DNA of 53,592 bases from Acanthaster planci. Taxonomy: Eukaryota; Echinodermata; Asteroidea; Valvatida; Acanthasteridae. Location: assembly GCF_001949145.1 (NCBI RefSeq), contig NW_019091706.1, forward strand, positions 206,025 to 259,616. Direction: 5' to 3'. Numbering within the stretch: position 1 is the first letter of the stretch; the number at the start of each line of letters is the position of its first letter. Both the position numbers and the translations under genes were made by a program. Below are positions 1-11,000 of the stretch, in pieces. The notes beneath the pieces are model-generated. The model was given only the letters and a program-made list of their open reading frames with translations. It had not been told where the DNA came from and did not search any database.

Positions 1-2046
1 TTTTTTAGCGTATAATTAATTGACACCAGGTTGTATTGGTAACACTTTAAATTTAATAACACAAGAATTATCGACAATGTCTTAATTTACACCGGGTGAT
101 ACCTAAATCTTTGTTATTTAAAACAACACTGGGCTAATCCACAGCGTCTTAAACCACACCACAAAAATGTATACCTCTCTTGTTTAAACAACACTCCACA
201 GCCTCTTAAATAAAACCGGGCAATACCTAAGCCTCTTTTCATTTGGCATCATAGAGGCTATTCCACAGCCTCTTAAATGTGGCTTTTCTTCTTTAAGAGC
301 CCTAGGCTATAATCTACAGCATCTAAAATAATCCCGGAAAATGTATTATTGTAAACAATTCAAAAAATAAGTGGTTATAGACGTGTCCTTGAACGAACAA
401 GATCAGGCATCTTCACAATACCAGCTCCACTAAGTGCACCCATACAGTGGTTCCACAAGTGTCCTCCAAGTCCTTTGACGAATACGTTTATCAAATTTAC
501 TCCAATTACAATTGATTTCTGCACTTATAGACAACTTATGTTTGTTCCATAAAACTAAAGAGGGCTTACGGTTCCACAAGCTGAACTAACTAATATCAAT
601 ATCAGCAATACAACAGAGGCAGTCGACAAGACAAACTAAATCACACTACTCAAATGACTGAAACTGTCTATAATTAACTAGCTTAATTTACGCGTCTCCT
701 GTTTTGACAAATAGTACAGTATACACGGTTAATAATTAAGCCACCACCACAAGCTGAAAAGGAATAAAATGTACAAAGGCATTAATTTTTAACTATGATT
801 CCAATAGAGGCATTATATACCTATTTAAAACAGTATAGTATATTTTGTCGAAGTTCGTTTTTATGAGATGTATATTTTCAAGTTTGTTTCACTATCTCAT
901 AAAAACGTAATTGAAAAGTATATCTCTTTATTAATAAGTGGAAAAAATATATTCCATTAAGGATTGAGAAAAAAGGTCTGTGATAACGATTTTTCCAAAA
1001 TATAAAGGGATTTTCAAAATATATCTGTGTTTTTACGAGATACATTTCTCGAGTTCATTTTTACAATTTTTTTTGAATGAATTTTTTTCGCGATTGAGAG
1101 TCAATAAAGTACAAAACTCATCATAAAGACCCAACCTTTCCATCCAGCCAAAAAACCTGGCACTACCTAATCATAGTCAAGAAATCTGTGAAATAAATTT
1201 AAACGCCCACATTTTTGGATGACAATCTTAGAGTGATAATTTAAACCAATGAAAAATAAGTACTCTTTTTAATTCTAAGTTCCAATACTCGAATGAGAAA
1301 ATCCCCCCATCTCGACTTAAGACGATTAGTGGGTTGCCATCTTGATTTCAACAAACCTTGTTCGATTAGCATACAAAACAAATGACGCTTGCTGATTAAA
1401 ACTGGTGACGGTCAACGACCAACCAGAATGTATCAACAAAAAATCAATAACAATATTAAGGAAACTCCTCGGAAAGTTAATCTACGTGTATGGCGAGCCT
1501 AAGAACTGATAAAGGGGGCATTTTTGTCAACATAGTCTTTGTGTCATCAAATGTAACAGTCAATGTCACGATGGGTTCCACCATACGTACTCATTGTAAC
1601 AATCCAAAAATCCTGTTTTATGTCATTAAAAGCAGCATTACCAAATAAAGTATATGAATGCGAACAACATGTAACCTACAAGACCTTCTACTGACGAGTT
1701 ACATTAGTTAAAATGAAATGTACAAATTTTTGGAAATGATACGTAGTCAAATTTATATCTCAAAGGTTTTCAACTATATTGGATGGACAGTTACAAAATA
1801 ATTCCTCTACGTGAGAAAGCTGCAATGCTACCATTAATTAATTAATAAGGGTCACATCATAAGGACAAGATACTTGTTTTATATTAAGCAACAGAATATA
1901 TCAAAAATATACAAAATCTACCTTGAGGATTCTTATCACAGATTTCTCAGTACAACAAATGTGGCTGCTGATAAGTCAGGAAGGCGCAAAACCTTGTTTA
2001 GCTCAAGCATCAGTCGGTGGTAAAAATTACATCATTGCCTTGGAGT
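1..2046. other. No gene seen
   Basis: AT-rich sequence downstream of the semaphorin stop codon. The first 360 bases contain a loosely repeated phrase around CACAGCCTCTTAAAT (near 120-340). No coding frame or RNA gene is supported. Confidence 0.6.
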
Positions 2047-2097
2047 TCAAGGACATTTTTTGCAAGAATGAAGCTCCTCTAAGCCACAAGACTTAGC
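2047..2097 (-). CDS. Semaphorin terminal exon (tentative)
   Basis: After acceptor CGTTTTTTACAG, a phase-0 exon reads AKSCGLEELHSCKKCP and stops at TGA. It adds three Cys, ending C-x-x-C, to the tail in exon 12. It is short, so it is the weakest call in the chain. An open stretch at 2450-2700 in another frame could hold an alternative last exon. No clear poly(A) signal was identified downstream. Confidence 0.4.
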   Translation of the reverse strand, partial: AKSCGLEELHSCKKCP

Positions 2098-5000
2098 CTG
2101 TAAAAAACGTCAAAGATCCATGTTTCAGATTAAATTTCTTTCGGACCCCAATTCAACAAGAACGTTTCTACCACACTACCAGGGCTTGTGCTTTACGTTT
2201 CATTTTGTAGGTGGTCGTTTACAGCCTATTTAAGTCATACCACGTAGTAAGAAAAACTACGACCTGAAATGACCGCACTACCTATACTCGTCTTGGGGGG
2301 TTTATTTTTTTTCTTTGCATCCTTTTCTGTAGACAAATTAATATCTATTAGAGACAGATAATCGTATCCCTCATAGACAAATGAGATGATGGAAATGTCT
2401 GATCAGGACGGTCAGAATTAGAAACCGGTAGAAATAGGAAGGCATCCGGTCAATACCCCTTTGACCAATAAGCTACATGCTGTGACTTGGTACAATGCAA
2501 TAGTTCCTCAAATCCAGAATTTCTGTGTGAATATGGATCCTGAGATCTATTGATGTGTCTACCCAGAATAGTGTTGCCATAGATGGCAGCCTGATGAATA
2601 ATGGTTGCCAAGCAAGTGAATATCCAGTTCGATTTATTCAGTTTGACCCTTCGAATTGGTATCAAGCACATCCTGGCATATACCCCCTCAGTATAACGCC
2701 TTCTACCGACGTTCTCATTTGAGATACAGACATACCTGATTACAGATCCACTTGTCGAACTGAAATTTATAGCGCGAAATTTCGCAATCAAAATCCGCAA
2801 CATCTTCAAGGCACTCTGTGTCCAAGACAGGATCTGTAAGAAAACAATCAATTAATACTTTGAGGAGTAGAAAAAAGTGTGTATTACTCTTCATCTGTCC
2901 AAAACGCCACCCGCAAATCAATCAACTTAATTGCTGAGAAATACACCAATGATTTACTCATTTGAGAATTGTTTTAACATTCTGGAAAGGTGGATACAGT
3001 TTAGCACACGTAGGTGATAGAGTTTTAGGAAATTTAATCTGCAGTACCACCCGTGTTGGTCAACTGAAATTGGCTGTATTCTGCCAAAATCATTTTGAGG
3101 AAAGTTTGATTTACCACGCTTTACATACAAAGACAGTGATACTTTTCAAATTTACCGGAGTCATCCACAGTGATGTTGAAATTGATTGTCTTGGTCGCGC
3201 CGCATTCTATCTCCAGGACCAGAGAACACGAACAGTTCTCGCGCTCCGTGGATGATCCGTTAATGTGCAAGGCCAGAAACTCCCTGCACGTACTGACGGA
3301 TCTGCTTTCGGTGTACGGCAAACTGGCACACGGATGGCAAGTGATTTCATTGTCCACAATACTAAGATTGTCCTTCCTGGCAGCTTCAGCCGTTACGTAC
3401 AGGTGTAAGGGATGGTTGGAGAAATGCAGGTGTCGAATATAGCTGACTTGCGAACTTGGACAATTGTGGATGATGATTCTACTTTCTGATAAAACAGAAA
3501 CGGTCTATTATCGAAATGACAACATCTTCGTGCTTAAGGCAATTTCGAATTTATTGAAAAGTATTTGAAAAACTCTTTGCTGTTTACAAAGTAAACAGTC
3601 TCAGAACATCCTTTTCATTCACAATCATTATTCTCATTATCTCGGTATGTTCCAATATGTAATATAGTGGCTGAATGAAGGAGGAAACACCTTGGCCATC
3701 TTAACAATCTTCAAGTCTACGTGCAAGCAATTCGTGCTAGCTTTTGTGCACCAAACTGAAAGCTTTCGTCAGCCAGCCTGTAACTCTTCTCCTTGACGTT
3801 GCAGATCATTTCAGGAGCCTTTCTCGTCGACCCATTAGCATTCATGGGATAACCCACCAGCCTCTGCTCCAACTTTCTATCAACCTTTCAGACAGCCTAG
3901 AGGCTCAGGGTGGAGAAACAGTTTTACTATGAAAGCACAAAACATTAAAACATTGGGTAATTACCGTTGCACGGTGTTGGGGGGCAGATATCCGGAAATC
4001 TACAGACAAAACAAAGTGAAAATGCGACTTGTTTTGAATGAAATACATGAAATACAATGCAATGTTTCGTTGTCTGAATGAAGTAGCAATCAAAGGGTCA
4101 CAATTGTAAAATCGTTTTCTGGATCAAGCAAACTCTTCATGGTTCATTCAGTACTAAGGACTTGCTAAAAGATATGAACTAATTATCTAATTTAGGAAAT
4201 ATGTTCTCCACTTTTCATAAATACCATCCGAGTCAGAAAGACAAAATAAATTTCAGCATCAAATCACAATGCTTTTGATCAACAGTTGTCATAATTATCA
4301 AGTCGAGTCAACTCAGGCATTGTGCTCGCTATTATCCATGAGAAAAAAAGACGAACGGGCCCATATTGTACGAGCACCTGAAAAGTCAAGACTTGAAGAT
4401 CATGGCATTGTGATGATTGCATTCTTCGGATATTAAATTTTGGTTTGCTAAGCAGTTATATTAAATATACTGCCTTATTACAAATGTTGAAGATTAAGCA
4501 ATCACCGAGACACCTTTCAACGGCTTGACACCCTTATTAAACTCAACCTTCCCTTGAATACAAACACGTTCCATTCTCCCAGCTGCAGTACGGATCTTGA
4601 GCATCCACACAGCTCTGGAGCGATGCATAGTCTCTGCAATGCTGGAATGGAACTTTGTAAACACCTTCGTCGGTTCCAACAAACACTGATTGCTCAGCAA
4701 AGCTCTTCAGCATGGTCAATACGGGGGTCTACCGAGAAAACCACATGAAGTAAAATCTTCAACTGCAAGATCCAGCCGAAAAAAATTAGTTGAATATCGC
4801 CGGAGCCACTTTTGAAGGAAATACCTTCGAAAGCATCTGGTGCAGAGTAAATTTTCTTGAGGATATCAAACTGAGTAATGCGTCACAATAATGGAGCTCA
4901 GCCTGTTCTTTGAACTACTACAAAATTACGTTCAAGAAATGATCTTGTGGCTCATTTTGTGTTATCTTTTTACGGAGAGCACACGTATGTTCAGTCCCAG

Positions 5001-8000
5001 TAGACTGTGCGTGCATTTAGTTTGTCCGTTCTATTGGTGATGACCCATTTAAAGGATTTGTACCACCATTTCCCTTGAAGACCTTGTGTGTAAATAAATT
5101 GCCAAGAATCTATCAAATAGTGATATTTTAATAGCTTTTTGTTAGAAATATCTCTGAACAATAATCAAGACGAGGAAACTGTCAATTAACGACAGAGAAT
5201 AACTATGAAAAGATTATATAGGTATTTTGCCTAACTTTGTGTCTAATTTTCACAATTTTGCCGGGTTTGCCTTCAAATAACTTTGATGCCACATGAACGA
5301 CTAGTAACTCTTATGAACAAAAAAAGTTTATTACTTCTAGGAGAAAAACTTTTTTGAAATTCACTTTGTTTTTCATTGGGACCCATTTTCGTCATTATCT
5401 GTATTTTTCACCCCACTTAGTGCCTGGTTTTTACACTTTCGTCGAATTCCCCTCATTTTAGTCATCGGTGATACTGTCTGTAAGACTGATGAATTGTCTG
5501 TATCCATCATTTCATTTTTTCAAGATCGAGAGCCTTTTGTCTGAAATGCAGTTCGTTGTTCATGCAGATTTCATGTGTGGAAGGCAACAATGCATCTGGC
5601 TAGACAACTACAATTGCAGTTCTCCGCATCCATACTTGGATGGACCGAGGTGGTGGTTGGAATTAAAACAAAATTATGGGGACTGTATAATCTGCATGTG
5701 GTTTAAAGAAAAAAAACAGAATAGCTAGCCTTACTAGTCTGTGTGGTTTCAATATAATCTCCTCCACGACTTTGGCTTCTGATCGGTCGTCTTTCAGGTA
5801 AGCCTTCAAAACCGTCCCTTTTTCTGTTGAAAAGTCAGCCAACGAAAAGATCGGATTTTAAACAGAAGATTATCTCTGCACTCATTATTTTTGGAACTTA
5901 CATAAGATGTGACCAGGAAAAACCTTTATCATGATCATGTCATATTTGTTTTGCCCTTGTGAGTCAAATTACAAAACCAATGGAAATTTACATATTTTGA
6001 GACTAGGAAACAGACCACTTTTCTTCCAGCCTCAGTTTAGGTACACTGCTTAAATGGTAGAACAAGATAGCTGCCCCGTAATGTAGTTCTATTCAACGTG
6101 ACCTAAGTTTAAAAAAAAAACCAAAGTTCTGGAAGCCGTCTTCCGTCGTCGTGGCATTAATTATAATGTGTACAACGTACATGTATGTTTGAATAAACAC
6201 TCGTTGTGGGATGGCTGGATCTGGCTTAAAATTACGGGAGAAGAATAAGCATTGACTCATGATGTTTAAAGAGGAATACGAAAGCTTTCATTAGCCAGGG
6301 AGTAATTAATGGTTGATTATAAATTCATAATGTTTCTGTGTCGACATCGATTTGCCCTGCTCTGCACAACTGCTAACAACTGATCGCACTCACCTGTACC
6401 AATAAACATAACATCCGTGTTGTGGGTGACATTTTCATCCACAACGATCTGTGTGAAACGTTCTCCGTCTATCATGAGCAGCGGGTTGCTTCTAGCGCCA
6501 CCTAGGCTCTCATAGTGAAGCTTGTTGGCAGCTGTATCAAACATAAGCTGCATCTTACCAAGTATGTCTGAGTACTGGGCATCGGTATAACTGGTAGTAT
6601 CTGGGCACTGAATACAATTGTCCAAATAAATAAATTCAAATCTGTGAAGCAGCACAAAACCGTATTTTACAAAATAAAAGAGAAAATTACATCAAACAAA
6701 AACATGAGCCAAAATATGAACGCAGAAGCATAAGGATGTTAACAAGGCGCGGGGCAGGAGTGGGTCTTGGCTGGGTGGGCTAGAGCTGGTTTGTGGATGT
6801 GGTTGGGGTTGGGGCTAGTGATGGAGTTGGGTGGGTAAGGTCGGGCTGGGCTGGTTAACAGACAACAGAAAGTTCTTGTGGTGTTTTGAAAGACACACTA
6901 TGTAACATTAACAACCCCTCCAATGCTTTGCTACAGTCAACGTAACAGGGAGACCACTGTTCATTCAGAATGGTACTCATAGTTTACTTTGGTTATCTGA
7001 AAGCTTGGGAATTCCTGGTTTGTACATGCCTTCCAGACTGTTCTGCCAAAAAGAAGATATCAGCAGTCCTTAAGGACCTACATCTACCTGTGCAGGTCTT
7101 GAAGTCACAGGGTCTGTGTCTACCTCCCTCCAGAGTTCGCCATCACTAAACTGCGCCCTGAATTTACTCGTACTGAGAAACAGAGCCTCGATTTCATCCA
7201 AACGGTAGGCACAGACTGCAGAACTTGCCACTTCAGGTCTACGATTTTGGGGTTCAAAATATTCAAGAGAAAGGAAGGCAAAATCTGAAGTTCTGATCAA
7301 CTGAACAAAGACGATGTTGGGTTGAACAACGATAGGGGTGGAATTGGTTGCACCAGTGGGGAGTTTTATAAGAGCCATCGATGTCTTATCGGGGCTTGCA
7401 CTCAAAAATGAAGTGAATTTTCACTCATGTTTGGACTACAGGTCACAATTGATGCTGGGGGATGTTTACTTTTTTCAAGTGAGGCCATGAACCCCTGTCC
7501 AGAGAGAGCCAATTTCATTCATTCATGTCCTCCTTAAAAAAAAACTTGATCGACTGCTGAACACTGCTTGGTGTGAACGTATTGCAGCATAATGTACTGT
7601 TTCAAAGTTGGCTGTTCTTAATTTAGTGAAAGCAATCACTGAAATCCTGAGTACTGTGTGCATACTTCTAGGATGTTGTACCAATGACGTCACACATTGT
7701 TTATGTGCGTGTTTAAGTTCAGTGGACTTTGGGCCTTACTGGCCGCTATTTGTGCAGGTAACAAAGTGTGTCGTCGTCAGTACATTGACCTATAAATTTT
7801 TTCACTAATAAATTCATGATTATGTATGCATGCGCTATAAAACAGCACGAAAAGAGACCGGCTTAGATACGGCAAGCTCGTGCACACAGGAAAAATCATG
7901 ACTGTAAAGTCCTTTTACAAAGCACTAAAAATCCCGATTGAATTAGAGACTAATGACAAAAACGATTTAATCGAATTTTCTGAAGAAAACTCTGAACAAA

Positions 8001-11000
8001 GACAGAATACTTGACCAAAAAACTGATCATCAATGTGCGTTTTCAATGATCGGCTTATTGCTGCCAACGAAATTCAAGCTTATACCTGCATAATCATGAC
8101 TTTATTAGTGCAGAGGTCTGTTAAGTTCGGATGAATAACATTTTCCTGAACATCATTATGCAAGTTGTGGTTATGGTATGTTGGTTTTATTATTCTTTTA
8201 CAGGTATTTGCATTACTTAACGCAACCGATCATTGCTCCAAATAATTATTTAAGGAAAATTATTAACCACCGTTGGTTGTTCCCTTGACAAAATTTCCCC
8301 TTCTTTCCTTGGCACAAGTATGGCTAAAAACTCATCATTCAGACAAAATAAACACAAATGTTGATTAAGTTATTATCCCCTTTTATTTGTTTTTCTTGCA
8401 TCAATAATTGTTAGTCGTGGAAAACTACAAGGAACTATGTTATGAAATGTCACTATTTACTTACGGCTGTGTAGCAAAAACTGCAAACACAACTTTGGAG
8501 TCATTGGAGTAGTAAATATCCTCTGTCGATGCAAACAAGGAGAAATTATCATAATATGTTACAGTGGTACCACAATAAAATAAACTGTAGCTGCATTGTT
8601 CATAGATTTCAAATGGGTGCACATGGGGGCACCAGGGAGCCTGGGCGACTGCTGGGGGTCACGTGCCCCGTACCCTCCCCTCCCCATATATTTTACTAAT
8701 GGGTATTATAATCCGTTTCAAAGGCTAATTGATCATAAGTCTAATGAAATGCCGATGTGTACAGCAACGACGGCTGCATCTGGATTAATTAATACAGGAA
8801 TGCATTGGCAGAGCTTGTCATACGTATTCCATTTCATTCAAGCATTTTTACTTGAATCTTGGGCATGTTCTGGCAAACCCTAAACAGAAACATGTTTGTG
8901 ACCTCAAAGCAATAATCAGGAACATGTTGGCGGGCCACAAGCAAAGAACCTGAGACAGCAGAACCAAAGTGCAAAGAAGCAATGAACGTCATTTTCACTC
9001 CTTATTTGGCATATTTCTTAACAGTACTGCTCTCTTTTTCATCATTTTGAAAGAGAATACCTTTTTCGATTCACTGTATGTAACCAAAAAAATGTGAAAG
9101 GGTAATTGAATTATAGGAAACAAAAAGTATAGAATTTTTCGCCATTTTGAACCAGCGCTGAACAAACTCTAACCTTCGGTTCTCGTTCGAAAGGAACAAT
9201 GACGTCACACAAGCATAACTGAGAGATGGTTCAAGCCAAGGGTAAAGGATGACTTTTCCTTGGTAAGGCAAACCCTTAATGAGGCATATTGTAAAGACTT
9301 ACGTATTTCATTGTAGTGGAATGGAAATGATGTGCCTGTGGAACATTCCAACCGCGCCTTTACAAAAGTCACGAGGTCTTTGTTGCTATATCGTTCATTG
9401 AATTCTTTACCTCCTGAATCATCCTGTTTGAAAAGCATAAAGAATATTCCCCGTTACATGAATGACAAAGGATAAGAAGAAAAGGAAGGGGGGAGAAAGT
9501 AGGGGCGAGGAGATCCTAATAAAACTGCAAATGCTAATCCTATATACCTCGCATATGACAGCGACTCTTGAATAAATAGCTCTATCAACGACAAACTCGG
9601 CGGCCACTTCGCGGAAAAAGAAATAGATCCGTCCATTATAGCTGATAGGGTCCCCAACAAACTGCTGATTTGGCGGACCTGTTGACAAAAAAACCTCTTC
9701 AATAAAGCTAATATCAACAGTTGAATGAATTGTATGATTGTCAATTTACCACGAGAAATAAATTCTCTTGCTTTACTAGCTTCTGTTGTGCATTTATCAG
9801 AGTGTATTTAAAGACCCATGCTATGAAAGGACGACATATCTTGAAAATGTGCGGCCTACCGCCAATACTTTATCGGAGACAGACCAGCACATCCTCCCTA
9901 AATAACTTGAAGAAATAACGCTGGAAATGCGGGATATGAATTGTTATTGTGTTTGTACTTTTTTCTAAATTCTTTCATTTTTCTCAGGAGGTTACCATTT
10001 GCATATAAAACAGTGAGTTCATCCTTAGTCGATAGAGCCACACTTATGCTCATCAAATTCTGAGATGAATCCAGCCGTAGCACTGACTTGGAGATTGCCG
10101 GTCTTCCTGGAGCAGCAGCTATTAGCTGCAACTCAGCTCCAACCAATATTTTAAGATCTGTATGTAAACAACGTATGCGAATTTGAAATTAATTAACTCA
10201 TACCAAGAATAGTTGTCTATCATTTCCAATATGCGTCTTTCAACGAGAAAGGAGAGACAGTTAATTGAGTGTCTTTTTTATCTTTTTTATCCCTTCCATT
10301 TAAACCACGTTGAAGAAACAGAATATATAATAACCAAGACCCAGGATCTGGATGAAACCGCTTTCTTAGCAATTTGTCAATAGCATTTTTGAAACGGAAA
10401 TTAGATAACACGGATAATGTTTATTTTCTGACCAGATCTGAATGAATCTATTAAAGCAAAGTATCACGTCGGATCAAATTATTTTATGATAATCTTTATA
10501 AATTTCATTTTCCACGTAAGGTTCAATCGAGAAAATGTCTAAACAATATTTAAGTAACAAAAAAGAAAAACAGTAAACAATTAACAAGTGAAAGTAACAC
10601 TCCAAGTAGATTCGACGATTGCAGGGTTCAAAGTCAAAGCCTGCTCCAGATACAGCACAGAACATATTGTTACTATAAGCCAGCTTCTCAGAGAAGTCAC
10701 ATAAAGCCTTTGTGGTTTGTTACCGTCGGTGAGTAACCAGCCAGTAGAATTCTGGTTCCAGATAAAGGGCACGATACTAGCTGCTCGGTCTATTGAGGTC
10801 ATGGGTCCGATTGACGATAACTGAAAAAGGTTTTACAAAAATTATTCTGATAATAAAATAAGGTCTCTGTGATTAACTTACGCCAAAAAGTGAGTGTTAA
10901 GAGAGGCAATTTTCGACCTACATAAAAGAAATAAGATACCAGACAGTGCTTGGCCATGTTTACAACGACAGATGAATTGACAAGAGTCGTAGATGTATTT

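Larger units (their letters stand above)
3447..6393 (-). other. Semaphorin introns between exons 8 and 11
   Basis: The noncoding parts 3447-4547, 4729-5734 and 5818-6393 show no further exon that fits the phases, and no RNA gene. The open frame on the plus strand at 5468-5728 lies opposite exon 9 and is not supported. Confidence 0.6.

Noticed and set aside
2450-2851. 133-residue minus-strand frame
   Set aside because: It overlaps exon 12 out of frame. Only its distal part could be an alternative exon, and splice signals are weak.
4494-4700. 68-residue minus-strand open frame
   Set aside because: It overlaps semaphorin exon 10 in the wrong frame; the correct frame gives the PSI domain (DPYCSW).
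8596-8883. 95-residue plus-strand frame in a semaphorin intron
   Set aside because: No domain, no signal peptide or conserved spacing; C-rich composition explains the lack of stops.
10581-10802. 73-residue minus-strand open frame behind a strong acceptor (CCTTTTTCAG)
   Set aside because: The sema-domain text NMFCAVSGAGFDFEPC is in another frame, and the strong acceptor cannot reach it without stops.
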